Part shown: one piece after another, positions 24,436 to 37,449 of the stretch | How positions within the stretch are numbered: position 1 is the first letter of the stretch | How the letters are laid out: the number at the start of each line of letters is the position of its first letter | DNA from: Prunus persica | Lineage: Eukaryota > Streptophyta > Magnoliopsida > Rosales > Rosaceae | DNA: 64,000 nt | Direction of reading: 5' to 3' | Assembly (NCBI RefSeq): GCF_000346465.2 | Contig: NC_034014.1 | Span: forward strand, 22,392,522-22,456,521 | Translations under genes and position numbers: made by a program | The notes under the pieces: generated by a model | Seen by the model: the letters and a program-made list of their open reading frames with translations, nothing else | Told to the model about the DNA's origin: nothing | Database searches by the model: none

Positions 24436-24830
24436 TGTAGAATATTGCTCGAGGAATGAATATTATGGTACCCCGATTTAACTATATAATTTCCACAAGA
24501 GGACCAAGGCCAGATTACATGATTCGGTTGATCTGTCATACAGATAGGAATTCGGCGAATCATGTTAGCTGTTTCCACATCCATAAAATAAACCACATCA
24601 TCGAGTCTCCAGGTGGCCCAAACTCAAGAAGCCCAATGCCCCGCCGATGCCTGCATGAAATCGCATACAGGAAAATATATGTCCTTCAAAATATGAAACC
24701 GTAAGGCATCAGGATTATGAATGGCTCTCCAGACACAACCCCCTTCTTTTTCATGTTCCCAGAGAACCTCATTGAGATGACCGATAACCAAGCAAGGCCA
24801 GCATACTTTTCATGTTTTCTCAAATGTCTT
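24436..24830 (-). mobile_element. LINE relic (region after reverse transcriptase)
   Basis: A minus-strand reading gives FHILKDIYFPVCDFMQA, HWASWVWATWRL, then YFMDVETANMIRRIPICMTD, HVIWPWSSCGNYIVKSGY. The pattern 'WxxxxxGxYxVKSGY' is typical of plant LINEs between reverse transcriptase and the zf-RVT domain. Frameshifts are present. The second Mutator-like element sits at its downstream edge. Confidence 0.75.
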
Positions 24831-26589
24831 CATTAGACAATGACCATAATGTCACATAACAGTGATTAAATACCAAAATTAATTTCTCATTGGCTCAAGT
24901 CTCTTCATCTTATCACGTCCAATTCCTTACATTTGACTCCAAAAGAATTAATGTCATTGTTGTAACCATTTTTCTGTTAGGTTATTAGTCGTGGTCTTGC
25001 CTCCAACCCTGAATTCTGCATGTAGAGAAAATTCTACCCATGTGTAATTAGTAAGTAGGGTAGTTCTTGGAAAGTTCATAATGATCGCTTTCATGGTTGA
25101 TAATGAAGGATTTTATATCAAAGCCTGCATACTTTTCTTGGTCTCTCAACTAGCTAAGCTACCCACCTTATACAAAGACTTGTAAAACTTATCAAACACG
25201 TTCTTTTTTTTTTCCTATCAAATGATAGGAATATAATTGATACAAGTTAAAAGACTCGATTACAATAACCACACAGGTAATCAATCACTTGAAACTCATA
25301 TGTAGACTCCAATAAGACCTAATACATATTTTAATGGGAATACAAAAAATAATAACGGCTACGATACACTCATATCAATAAAGATAAAAGATAATCATGA
25401 TTATGGTACTCCCCCCGGTGGAATACAAAAGATTATTCAACACGTTCATGCTCTAGTTTCGTACTGATTTTGAAGTGATGATTAGAAGGGAATTTGAACT
25501 TGCTTGCTTATCTGTGCATGTGTCTATTTGACTCTGTTTTGGCTTTCAATTTCGACTAGGCCTGGGTGGAAACTATAACTTTTTAACCGCCTCTAAATAT
25601 GCTGTGCGTTAGTTTTCGGTTAGTTAAGTCTAAGTTAAAAATTGACTGTGTAAAGAGAAGTCACACTGTGCTAGGTGTACCATACATCGGGACCTGAGGC
25701 AAAATTTGTACTATGGATCAACAACTTTCCTAATGTTGTACTAGGTTTAGATTTGGTAACTTCCCAATTCTCTTTTTTATCTTTTTCTGGCACTTTTACA
25801 ACGGATTAAAATGTCAGCAACAGAGTTACATTATTATAATTGAGTTAATTACAATTAGATATCAAATTCGTGAAGACAACTTGAGACATTTTCCAACCAA
25901 GTAAAGACAACCAAAACTATACCAAAAACTAGTTGCTCCAAATTCTCCTTGATACAACATTGATTGTGTTATTCTTACCTGATTCCAGTCGCGCACTTCG
26001 TTTACTCCAAATTAATTTTTCTTTTTTTTTTCCTGTTCAAGATTTAATCAAAATACACCGAGTTAAATCAGATTTTCTTAAAATTTAACGGTCCGATATG
26101 CACAATCTAACTAACCGTAACCGTATCCTATAAGGATTTGGATTGAGAAATATATGATCTTAGAGCCTGCAGCTTTGAATAGATTTACTGTTGTGATCGC
26201 ATGCTTAGTACAGGGATTGTATCTACATAGCAGTGTTTCCTAAAACTGCTACACAAGTTATTAATGAATACCCCATCCCACTCTACCAACTCAATAATTC
26301 CCCATTGAATTCGTCAACTCAAACCGCATTATTTTTCGTACCACACGCTCACACTCTTCAACTCCCACAACAAACTGGTTTTCTTTCCTTTCCTTAATAA
26401 TCATAATCTCATCTTGCATTCGTTTTAAATTCGAATCATCTTCCTCTTCACGTTATTCTTGCTTGCCCTTTTTAGGTATCTCTGCAGTTAAACATCGCCA
26501 AGTACATGAAAAGATCCCCTTAACCCTCCTCCCAAATCCAATTTCTCTAAACAAAACAAGCCCCCAAAGAAGAAAACAGAGCACCAAAG
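24831..26589. other. Intergenic DNA upstream of the DUF688-like gene
   Basis: AT-rich, with no recognised gene. The last 200-300 bases are the probable promoter and leader of the gene at 26590. Confidence 0.4.
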
Positions 26590-27099
26590 ATGAGCCACAG
26601 AAAAGTTCATTCACAAGGGAGCGTACCCTTTTCATGGGAGGCCATGCCCGGCGTCTCCAAGGTCACAAATCAAGACTGCCCTACAGATTTTGGGGTTGGT
26701 GCCCTTAACTGCCTCTCTGCAGAAGAAGACTCTGGAGATAGCCCCAATAAGTTGGTGAACAATCCTGAGATAAAGATTCCTCTGCCTCCATGCCCATTAT
26801 TGAAGGCTCCGAGTAGAAGTAGTTCGACGAAGGGGTTTAGATGGCATGTAGAAGCAGACCCCTTTCTTCTGGCTTACAAAGAGTGCACCAAAAGTACAAG
26901 CACTTTGAATAATAATTCAGGTAAGCTGCCTGGCATTGAGAATAATAAGAAAGGTTTCGGTGCAATTGGGTGTAAAGTCAGGAAGAGCAGGTTCAATATG
27001 TTTTCTTGCAAGAATTCATGCGATGTGAGAGAGGATAATTTTGTAAAGCTGTCTCAGCTTCCTGCTCTTCCGAGAGACACAAGTGGCTCAACCAGATGA
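26590..27099 (+). CDS. DUF688-like small plant protein
   Basis: A single open frame of 169 residues. The N-terminal block VPFSWEAMPGVSKVTNQDCP, the proline-rich KIPLPPCPLLKAPSRS and GFRWHVEADPFLLAYKECTK match the arrangement of plant DUF688 proteins as I remember it. No signal peptide or membrane segment is seen. The C-terminal third is basic and of low complexity. The ATG at 26590 gives the family's usual start just ahead of the PFSWE motif. Function is unknown. The gene stands alone, with more than a kilobase of empty DNA on each side. Confidence 0.8.
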   Translation: MSHRKVHSQGSVPFSWEAMPGVSKVTNQDCPTDFGVGALNCLSAEEDSGDSPNKLVNNPEIKIPLPPCPLLKAPSRSSSTKGFRWHVEADPFLLAYKECTKSTSTLNNNSGKLPGIENNKKGFGAIGCKVRKSRFNMFSCKNSCDVREDNFVKLSQLPALPRDTSGSTR

Positions 27100-29997
27100 A
27101 AATTGATGATGGGTGTTTCTTTGTTTCCACAAAAGATGTAGTTAGCTGCCAATATGTCTTATGTTCTTAACTTTGGTAATATATACGGTTAATTAGTGAT
27201 GCTAATTTCATGGGATTTTTTATTATTACAAATTTGATTTCTTCTTTTCTTTATATGGCCTTAGGTTTGCTGCATGATCTGAAGATAATGGATTGAATTG
27301 CTTGCTTCTTTGTTCAATCTTTTGTTCTGATTGCTACATGTTAGTGTTCATAGATCAAGTCTTTTATGGATATTGTCAAACATTATGTTTGAGTTTATGT
27401 TTTCTTCTTTCAGACCACATGTTCTTTGGTCTTTGCAAAGCCTATCAGCAAAGGCTGCTCGAACATTTATTAAAGTTGTTGAGGATTCTCCTGTGTCTAG
27501 TCATGGAGGTTAATTTCCAACAACCTGTCATACATTTTTCTTCCCTTGCCTTTGCTAATTCTTAACATTACCATAATGTTGATTTGATTTTATCACTATC
27601 TTGTGATTATTGGGATTTGATTCAATCTCCAAGATTATATCACTTTCTTCATCCTTACTTCTCTTTATTTGGCTGTTTGATTCATGATTTAGTTAGATTT
27701 GTAATCTCTGAATCTTTATTCAAGGGTCTAAAATCACACACCTATCATAAATATAAAATTCTAACTTAATTTCATCGGTAGATTTAAGTAATCACGAAAT
27801 GGGAAAGATAAGAATATAATTGTACGCAATCGATTTACACCTAAAATTTTCTCATCAAACATCTGGACTTTAGTAACAAATTCCAGCGGTGAAATGAGTA
27901 TCATCAACTAATAAAGGCTCAATTAGACAGTCTTAAAAAAAATTAAATAAAATTAGCAACTCAAGTCCACAGTTAGCAAGCCAAATATATGTCATAATAC
28001 TCCTCTCTAATACACGTGTCACATTGAGCTACGGCCTCGTCCTCTAAATCCGAAGACTAGATTTACCATGGCCTTGTCCTTGATTGAAAAATATGGGCTT
28101 ACAGAAACAAAATTGAGGGACGACAGATGTATTGGGCTACGGCTATATTGCGATAGCTTACCAACAGAAATTGATTGATCCAAACCCAAAACTAGGGTTG
28201 TGTTTTGTAGGCCAAATCGCAGAGTGGAATTGGGCATAAGCATAATTTAGAGATATCGAATGTCATCAATAAAACTTAACCATTAAGTAATGAGGGGGGG
28301 AAAACTTATAAGAAGACACTCTGACACTCAAGTAAGCAAGTGTTAGAAAATGAATGATTAAACTATGTTCAATTCGGTTGATATATTTTTATAAAAATGA
28401 TCCTTAAATGGTGATTTAAAAATAGTTACGATTATGATATGTGTATGATGAAGAATCGTTAATCACGACAAATGGAGAAAGAGGTGCAGCTAAATATTAT
28501 CCTCACGAAAATACATTATGGTAGGCCGAAGCCCATAACTGAAAAAACTATGGCTATGGGCACATAAACTTCGGAGAGATCTGTTAATAGGAGATGTCCA
28601 ATGGACTGCTGTGAGATGCTTAAGGAGTAAAGCACAATTTTAGCCAGGCTTGTAAGCCCATTTTTTTCCAGTTTTCCGTTCTCTATTTTCTGTTATATTT
28701 TTAAAGCTTTTTTGGTTATAAAAGGTTTAGCTGAAAATTTGTTCCTTTTCCTCACCATGGCTATGCACATAATGGCCATGCCAACCAGGGGCAAGGTGGA
28801 GGGAAACGACAGGTGGGAAAAGAGAGGAATGTTTTGTCAAATTCATTATAAAAATCGAATTGAGAAGAGTAAAGTTGGTGCTATAAATATAAAAGGAGGA
28901 TTTCACTATTAAATTCATTTTAGCATGACATAATATACAAAAGCCTTTATAAAACCTATTTGGAGTAAAAAAGCCAAAATTAGCCACTTGTTATTTTCTA
29001 ATTGATTCTCATAACTTTTTTAACACACTAAGAACCAATTAGAAAATCACAAGTGACTGGTTTTGAATTTTTCTCTCCAAATAAGTCCTATATGAAATTC
29101 TGTATAATATGTCATGTTAAAATAGATTTTTGAATAAATATCTCATATAAAAGATGTCTTTGAAAGCATAACCTCAATTAGAAAACTTCAAACAGAAAAG
29201 GGAAATTCATTTTAGAGGCTGCATTGTGCTTTAAAAAAATCATGCCCAACTGCCTATAGGAGTATTAATAATTTTTAATTGTTTTGGTAATCTAGTGGGA
29301 CTAAGACTATTAATCTTTTTTTAATTAAGAATTAGGACTATTGTTACTCTGCATATGCGTGAATAGATGGTTTAAATTCAGATATTGATTTAAAAATGCA
29401 TTGTCTATCCCCTAAATTCTTTCCAACATATATATAGTAATAGGTTAATCAACGATGGCTGGAATTGAAGTGATTATAGCAACCACTACATGCAAGTTGC
29501 TTATTAAAATTTGATTTAATTTTTGTGTTAAAGTCTACACAATACTCTCATCCAATGTCAAGTCAAAGAAATCAAAGAATATAGGAAGGGTATGATATTC
29601 CATTTATACTTTTAAAAGGGTTTGGGGAGACTTTGGAAAAGGCCAAAGAAGAGAGAAATTTTTTAAAAGAAGCTAAAATGGACAAAAATGACCTTATTTA
29701 TTTTTGGATTTCCTAAGGAATCCTTTATATTTGCATGTCTTTGGTTTGAAAGTTGAGAGATTTTTCTGTCTTTTTTGAAAAAGTTTTAGTTTTTTCCAAA
29801 AGTAATTTTTTTTTTTTTTTGTAGCTAAAACTTAAATTTACTTTAAAGTAATCTCTAAACGACATTTATATTTATATAACATGGTCGCCTACAAGTATGG
29901 AGCTGAGAATGTATTCTTTTTTCCTATGAATGTATTGAGTTTTAAATTTAAATAAGAAAAGAAAGGGACACATATATTCATCCTAAAAAAAAGTCTT
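27100..29997. other. Gene-poor stretch after the DUF688-like gene
   Basis: It starts with the probable 3' UTR of the gene at 26590. The rest is AT-rich, with only short unsupported frames, and I recognise no transposon ends. Confidence 0.4.
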
Positions 29998-30163
29998 CGA
30001 CCGCCAACGGAGTCTAACTTAGTGAAAAAAGGTTTGGATTTGTAAACAAGAGATTTCAGGTTTGAACCCCTATGACGTCATTTGTGTGTGTGTATGTGTG
30101 TGTGAGAAATCCCCCTCTCCTCTAATTTAGACTATCGCTTGTACTCCAAAAAAAAATAAAAAA
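29998..30163 (+). mobile_element. tRNA-derived SINE-like copy
   Basis: A tRNA-like head has an A-box-like part (CTAACTTAGTG) and a B-box-like GGTTTGAACCC about 30 bases later. Then come GACGTCATTTGTGTGTG, a CCCCTCTCCTCTAATTTAGAC block and an A-rich tail. A related copy on the other strand lies at 56998-57138, which supports a dispersed family. Target duplications are not clear. Confidence 0.65.
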
Positions 30164-30332
30164 TCTTAGGCCAGCTCCACTCAAGATGTCAAAGTGTCAG
30201 CTGGAGATCCATGGTAGAAAAAAGGCAGCGAAACTTTCTCCGAGCGGGCATTCACTTCATGTGTGAATGGCCACTGTCATTTTATTTTTTTGAGTTTGAT
30301 GAGTCCAAAATAAATGTTGGAGGAGCCACAAA

Positions 30333-31123
30333 GGTGAGTTCTAAGAATTTGAGTAGCTGTTATAGATTTGAGAAGGTTTTGGGTGAGGCGATCTAACCAC
30401 ATTATTCTTACGACCACTCTTACAAGAAAGAATGACTCCTTGCATTAGGTCCCATGAACCCCACATTAGTCTCATCCTTATTCAAGGGCGGAATTAGGAA
30501 TTTTTCAAACGGGTGAGCTAGCTAAAGTCTTTAGGGTAAAATCTAACGAACTTTTTTGTACTTAGAATTGTTATAGCCTTTCTAAAAATAAAAGTATATA
30601 TTAAATCATATAAACCACACTAATTCATAGCTACATTGACTAATTTTCAATAAATTTTAACATAAAACAAATACATATTAAATTCAACAAGAAAACTGAT
30701 ATTATCAAAATAAAAATGTGTTTAACAACGAAATTGAAAGTATACCTATTTTACTATGTATTTTTATTACTTTCATGCAACTAAATTTTAAGAGAATTGG
30801 TCTCTTTTGGACTTTAATAAATTAATACATATTGGGCTATATTTAAAACACATGAGATATATAGGTATGATTTTTTTTTTTCCCACCCAAAAGTATCACT
30901 AGGCTATAGCCCAAGTTAGCCTTTAACTTGGTTCTCCCCTTTCCTCAATGTAGGGGGTCCCATATCTTTTGAGAATGTAAGTTCTAAGAATTTGAGCGGA
31001 TGTTAGATTTGAGAAAGTCTTGAGTAAGGCGGTCTAATCACATTATCCGTATAACCACTCTTATAAGAAAAGATGACTCCCTGCAATATTAGGTCACATG
31101 AGCCCGACATTAGTCTCATCCTC
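30333..31123 (+). repeat. Diverged direct repeat (about 150 bp) with a split first unit
   Basis: 30333-30480 and 30976-31123 are similar: both contain AGTTCTAAGAATTTGAG, ACCACTCTTA and CATTAGTCTCATCCT. About 465 bases lie between the CATCCT of unit 1 and a CCTCAATGTAGGGGG that matches the continuation of unit 2. This suggests a tandem duplication whose first unit later took an insertion. Confidence 0.75.
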
Positions 31124-33486
31124 AATGCAGGGGGGAGGAGGTCCCCTTTTCTTTTGAGAGTGGTCTCATGGATGACTACAAGGTTTGCAATTTTTCTACC
31201 AAGGCCTCTTCTATTGTTACCCAACCCAACCCTCTATGGATACTTGATACAGGCCGTTGATCATATGACTTTTAACCTACCTTTCTTTATTTTATGCGTT
31301 GTCTGATAAAAATCATAGCGCTAAAGTCACAAATGTCAATGTATAGTTGACTTATTTGATTGTGATTAAGAATGAATTACTTTTCTCCTAGCCCACACAA
31401 TGTATCTTATATATTTGTCTTTTATAAAATAAAATTCCCAAATACAATTATTTGTGAGAGTTCACAACTAATGAGTCTAGCATCATTTGATGTGCAAGAA
31501 TGAAATGATTGGCTTTTTGGTCCAGAATGAAAATAATGTTTTCCACCGCCCATATCATCATTGATGATATGAATTGACAATTCATAGTAGTAAAATTGTC
31601 AATCGCAGAACTTGTCTCCAAAACTGAAGAGAAACTTAGGTGTCTTTCAGGACCACCAAACTAATGTTCTTATCTTTATTTTGAACTAAGTTAGCCTCTC
31701 CACTTGTTTGCTTTGGCTGAGTGTGTGCTGGCTTCGTTTTTTTTTTTTTTCTGTTCGTTGCCTCTTAATGAAGTTGCTTTTCGTCGAAAAAAAGAAAAAA
31801 GAAAGAAGAGAAGATGTTGGCTGTCCTGAAAATGAACGAATGAATATGCCAAGAAAAGTTACCATCTTTTGTTAATTAAAAAAAATTAAAGTGATAGCAA
31901 AGTTATGACTTAGGAGGTAACTAGCTATTTAGTAGCTACATCTATCTACGCTACTGAAGAAAAAGTAAAACCTTGAACAAAACACCAATAAAAAAACATG
32001 ATTGTACTTTCAGTAAAAAAAAACAAAACAAAATTTGAATAGAAACAGTACATTAATTTACTCCCAAAAAAAAAAAGGGTTTTGACCAGGATGCTAAGAA
32101 AACCATCGTTCTCATCTTGCAGAAGATACACATCCTCCTCCTTGTTTTCAATTTTATATTTCGAGTAGTTTGAGGTGTCATAAAGTAAGTAGAGGTGTAA
32201 TTATTTCATAATATCATTCTAATTCTTTAGATTCTTGGTAAGTACATTTGAGTTACGCACTTGATTCTGATTGAAAACTAAGTCATTGGCGGTACAAAGA
32301 CTTTTTTTAATCTACAATATTAGGTTGTAATTGTAGACTTGTAGGTATCTATCGTATTCATCTTTTAAATACTGGTTTGTCAAGCACATCTCTTTTTATT
32401 TCTGAGTGGAAATGGTACAAGGAATGCCCAACCATAGCTTGAAGAGGGCACTCAAAGTATTTTATATATACATAATTAATATTATTCTAGGGTTTATACC
32501 GGTGACGTCGCATTTTAAATGTTTTAAAATATCATCTCTTGCAATGTAATAAAATAATGAACATGTCTTAAGTTTGTATTTTTTAAAATTATCACATTAC
32601 TTAAAATTTAACTTCTTTAGAAAAAATATATAAATGTCATCATTGACTTTGAATTTAAGGGGGTTATCCATATATTTGGATGTGGATGCATTGTGGTTTG
32701 GTCCAGTTTTGGCCTCAAAATGTACACAAACTTAAGAATTATGGTTTGGATCGGTTTGGCTTGAACCCCAAATTAGTTGCATATGCGAACTAAATCACTC
32801 AATTTAGTGACCTGTTTGGTTTGATCGGTTTCCATTCATAAGAAATTAGGTAAATATTCTATATTTTCTAATGTATATAATATTGAAATGCATATTGCAA
32901 ATTAAACAATAGTTGAACAAAATCTAGGTCGATGAATTTGAATGGGTTTAGTTCTTTAGGTTTTAGTATTGATAGTGCTAATTAAAATTCGAAAGGTCAT
33001 TGTTGATGTTCAAAAATGGATTCAATTTAGAAGTGAACGTGCCTCAAGTCAGGGGTGTCCTACTATGGTAGGTGTGGAATAGATATGGAAAAGGAGAGAG
33101 CAAATGTGAAGACTTTAGGCACCGGCCGAAAGCTTTACGATGCTTAATTCAGTACAAGTATTATGTCTGAAAGTAAATTGATAGAGTAACAATGCAAGTG
33201 CCAATTTACTATTACCTGGTGAATTGGGGCAAGTAACCTATTTATAGAGGAAAAGTGGAAGGAACTTTGGACTATTATTTTGATGTGGGACTATTGACGT
33301 CGCCTGAGAGGCTGCTACGTGTCCTAACACTCGAGCGGTACGTCAAGTGCCTTTGTTGATCCAGTTTGGCAAGGGGGCTTGCCGATGACTAACATATTTC
33401 CCAGTGCTTGGTTTAGGCTAGAGAGGCCTTCGACTAAGTGCCATTCCCCTGTGATGTCCTTGCCGAAGAGCGTTAGTCAAATACGG

Positions 33487-33590
33487 TATGAACAATAATG
33501 TTTTTGTTAACTTGATATATATGCATATTTACATGTGATATGAACAATAATGTTTTTGTTAACTTGATATATATACATATTTACATGTGA
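33487..33590. repeat. 52-bp tandem duplication
   Basis: Two adjacent copies starting TATGAACAATAATGTTTTTG differ at about one base. Confidence 0.95.
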
Positions 33591-33716
33591 CATGTAAAAG
33601 TATTGTGTTAGTTTATATACATTGATGACTCATTTTTTAATTGATTAAGAAAGTTATGTTATTTTTAAAAACAACAAAATTATCTCCACAAAAAAATAAA
33701 AAAATAAAAAAATCCC

Positions 33717-33838
33717 ATACCGATCATATTGGGATAGACCTAAACTTTCTTTGATATCTAAAATATTTCCCACATACCTAATAACGATCATATTGGGATA
33801 AACCTAATCTTTCTTGGTATGCAAAGTATTCCAATACC
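33717..33838. repeat. About 60-bp tandem duplication, diverged
   Basis: Two neighbouring units share CGATCATATTGGGATA and a CCTAA-CTTTCTT stretch. They are clearly older than the repeat at 33487. Confidence 0.8.
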
Positions 33839-36804
33839 TTCCACCCCAAAAAAAAAAAAAAAAGATATTCCAATACCCACAACTTTCTCAGGTGTAAAAG
33901 TGTCGTTGAGAACTACAAAAGCCAAGTTCCTAGAACCGGGGAGGACCCAAAATGATTTTATACAAATTGTTTAACGCTACTCTTTCGGTATATACTTTGC
34001 CTAATAGAATCACTGGAGTTGTTAGTTGTTACTTGCCAAACAAAACGTCCATCTTCCAACATTTTCCAAAACCTGAAAAGAAGACATTCTTAGGCCAAGT
34101 CATAATCAACAGAGAAATCAATTTTTTTTAAACTTACAAGTTCTGGTCAAGTGGACTTAATCAATGATTATTGTTAATCCCAGAGACAAAGTGGAATGCC
34201 CAACTTTGGAGCTATTTATTTATTTAGTAATTACATCAGCAACCAAAATCAAACTTCCACTTGGACTGTGAGATATAGGTGGAGCAGGCCCCACCTTGCA
34301 TGGGTTCTTGGGGCCCACTTAAGCAAATAGCTGTGGAGCGTCCATGGCAATAATTTTAAAATCCAAGAGGGGTGTGAAGTGAAAATTGTACGCATTTATA
34401 ATCTAAGAGGATCTAGAAACATCGAACCATACATACTCAACTCATTCATGTTGTATGAACTATGTGTGGGCAGAGAGTGACAGGCTCATATAATATGGGC
34501 ATCAACGACTGCAGGAGCTCCACGTGTCCATTTTCTTTGCTATGGAAGATGATATATTTTGGGTTTTAACTTTTAAAACTTAGAAGTGAAGAAAGAAAGG
34601 GACAGGGACAGGGAGACACCTTCAGTATTGGTCTAAAGAATAAAACATACGCATTGATCATGCTTTCTGGAGATGATTTCTTTCTCCTTTTTATGGGATC
34701 CAATCCATACCTACCACCACTAATGTAAACGGAACATGCCCTGCCCATGATGCCCTAGCCCTTTTGGTCTTGCCGTCAAGCTTTTTTAAAAATATTTTTA
34801 CTGTTCTTGCGGCTAGCGCTGCTCTTTTGAAGTGTAAGATATAATAGTTGTCTAATGTAGTATTTGATAAACAATTAGTCACTTTGGAGTAAATTTTAAC
34901 CATCTGTCATGCTTAAGCACAATCATTTAACGATTCTTGCAATTTGAATTTCTAATTTTAACCGCAACTTAAGTGCATTCAGACGCGAGTGTTTTTTATC
35001 CCAAAACATTTTGGCTCAACTTCAGCACGTCAGAAGTGGCCTGCTAGTTTTTCCCTTGACTTCCACGAATTTCACCAAGCTCCAACGGTCACCAACTTAA
35101 CATATATATATAGTGAAGTGTCCTGTCAATAGCACATGTTGTGCCTCACCAGAAAAACACAGACAAAATTATAGAAGAGCTAGAGGGTTATCTACTCTGC
35201 GTGTAATTAAATTATATACTTTTTACTGATCAATGAAAGGTAATTAAAATATTTGGGTGACGATGGCTCCCTTTTTTGTTATACACTGATTGGATTACAT
35301 CATTGATCACAACTTCTGGGCTCTTTCTCATAAAATATTTGCTATAGAAAAACTTGTGGTCCCCCCTTTTTCCTCTAAATATAACACTAATTAGTCATTA
35401 ATCACTTTATTTTTATACACCAAACTCTCATCTTCTTTGCACTTAATCCAAAACCAATCAATTCTAGTAGAGTAAAAGAGAGTGAAGGCATGCATGTACT
35501 TGCTTGAATTAAAATCTGAATATAGAAATGAGACAAAATCCCTAGGTGACTCCTGTCCGTGAATTTTATTTATTTATTTTGGTGCAAGCTATTTGCAAAT
35601 GTTTTAACTTTATATCTATCTATTCTCTACACAATAATGATGATTTTAAATTTATTTTGATATTGTATTGGCATATTTTACTCGAGAGGTTTTTTAATAA
35701 TAAATTATTTATTAATTAGTGGGTGAAATAAACAATTTTATAAGTGCAAATAGAAGCTTCCTTTTTGTACTTATTGACTAATATTTATATATAAGAAATA
35801 GTAAATTACATTAGTATGATGTTATTACTCTTAAAAATCTTATATCCTAACCACTACATATCTCTTCAGATTCTTGCATGAACACAGTTAGCTAGGTCAT
35901 TGGTTGTGCTTTCACTATAGCCATATGTTTAACAATAAAAGTCTTTGTGCTGTATTTAAAGATCAAATGTATTGTTAATCATAAGTGAGATCTACCAATA
36001 TAAGTGGATCTCATTTTTATGTACTGATTCTCGAAATTGACGATCTTTATGCTTGAATTATAAATGCAATCTATCGTTTTTATTTATAAAAAAGAAAAGA
36101 AAAAAAAAAGTAAAAGCCTCGAAAAGTAGATAAGACCATTGCTTGAATATAGATTTTGGCATCTCCATTTAGAATGCAATAAAGGATATTCGTATGTAAA
36201 TTGTATTCTGTGGTAAGATTCGTTTGCATATGTCATTATCATACATCTATAATGAGTATGGGAGGGGGGCATTTTGATCATTTCGTCTTGGTCCATTTTC
36301 AGGTTGAGTGCTCCCGTGCATATCTATCAATGATCCCAAAAGAGGTTGCATAATTTAAGTTGGGAAGGCGAATTAGCAGGATATAAAATGGGAAACATTA
36401 TTGGCGCAAGTTTCAGCGTTTTGCAGGGAATGCGATAATAATATATAGGAAAGTGGAGTGGTAGTCGTAGACTCCAAAATAAAAAACCATCAACATAAAT
36501 ATATATATATATAACATACTACAAAATGCTTCCATAAACAAAACATTGCCTAATTTTTTTTACAAAATATATAATTATAAAAGAAACCCAAGGTTTTCCA
36601 CACGAAAACCATCATTTTCCAAACCCCACTTTTCTTTTTCCTTTTCTTTTTCCCAAAAAACACCCCACCATTTACTTTAGCAGCTTTTATATATAATTTA
36701 CAGAGACACAGAGAGAGAGAGAGAGTGCATGGCTAGCTCTTTGTTCTTGTTTTCCGAAATTAATGAGGTTATTTTTCTCTTAATAATATTCATATTCTAA
36801 TAAA

Positions 36805-37449
36805 TTACGCAATTAATGATGGGGTTTGTTCCGGAATAACGGTGTTGCATGGCCATGCAGAAGACATGTGCTGCAGTTGCCGGTAAACCAAAATTTGACG
36901 TATGTCCGACAGTTTCTGTCGGAGCAGGACGTGTTCGGATTGGAGCCTATCGTTGTCGGTCCGAACCCGCTGAAAATGGTACAAAACGTAACTCAACCGG
37001 TTCTTCAGTTCCCTGTTCTCAATCCTAAGCCGGTTCACCTGGTTCCTTAGGTTTTCTAAGTGCTTTTGTTTTCGCATCCGAGACCGCCTCGCCGACTCCC
37101 GGTTCGATATCATCCGCCTCCTCTTCCTCTCGTCCACCACAGAAACCGCCCGGTTCGAGGCATCATTTGGGCATGACTTCGCATTGGCATGGGTCCGGTT
37201 CATCCGGACCGGTTCAACCGACCGATTTGGGTCGTCATCTGAACCGGAACTCGAAATGACCGGTTTTGGAGACTGGACCGGACCAGAACTTAGGGTTGAG
37301 ATTGTGGGTTTCGGGGATTGAATTGCTGGAAAAAGTTCCGAGCAATCCCACGGCGTGAAGCCGCCGCCGCCGGGGGTAAAGCCCCCGTCGAAAGCAGGGA
37401 AATGGAGAAGGGAGTCAGAGGGAAGCATGGCGGGAACAGTAGACAACAT
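36805..37449 (-). CDS. bZIP transcription factor, probably group S (bZIP42/43-like)
   Basis: An intronless frame of 214 residues. The basic region and hinge at about 108-125 read RKRRRMISNRESARRSRMRK, with the diagnostic N116 and R124 (N-X7-R). The zipper continues through HLENLRNQVNRLRIENRELK and on to RTDNDRLQSEHVLLRQKL. The N-terminus has Pro/Ser-rich and SPKP-type motifs. Small intronless bZIPs with a long zipper are typical of plant group S, which often heterodimerise with group C. The protein should be nuclear. The start chosen is the ATG at 37449, giving the usual family length; the frame is open for 52 codons further upstream, up to an ATG at 37605, which may be 5' leader. Coding GC is higher than in the flanks. 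Confidence 0.92.
   Translation of the reverse strand: MLSTVPAMLPSDSLLHFPAFDGGFTPGGGGFTPWDCSELFPAIQSPKPTISTLSSGPVQSPKPVISSSGSDDDPNRSVEPVRMNRTHANAKSCPNDASNRAVSVVDERKRRRMISNRESARRSRMRKQKHLENLRNQVNRLRIENRELKNRLSYVLYHFQRVRTDNDRLQSEHVLLRQKLSDIRQILVYRQLQHMSSAWPCNTVIPEQTPSLIA

Larger units (their letters stand above)
31124..36804. other. Gene-poor, repeat-rich stretch
   Basis: Contains two small tandem duplications listed separately. A possible LTR-like fragment at about 33050-33480 has a minus-strand CTATAAATAGG near 33240, but no partner LTR is visible. The last part is the bZIP 3' region. No coding gene is supported. Confidence 0.45.

Noticed and set aside
33050..33480. Possible solo LTR with minus-strand TATA box
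   Set aside because: No TG...CA boundaries, duplication or second LTR could be fixed, so it is mentioned only as a possibility in the intergenic entry.
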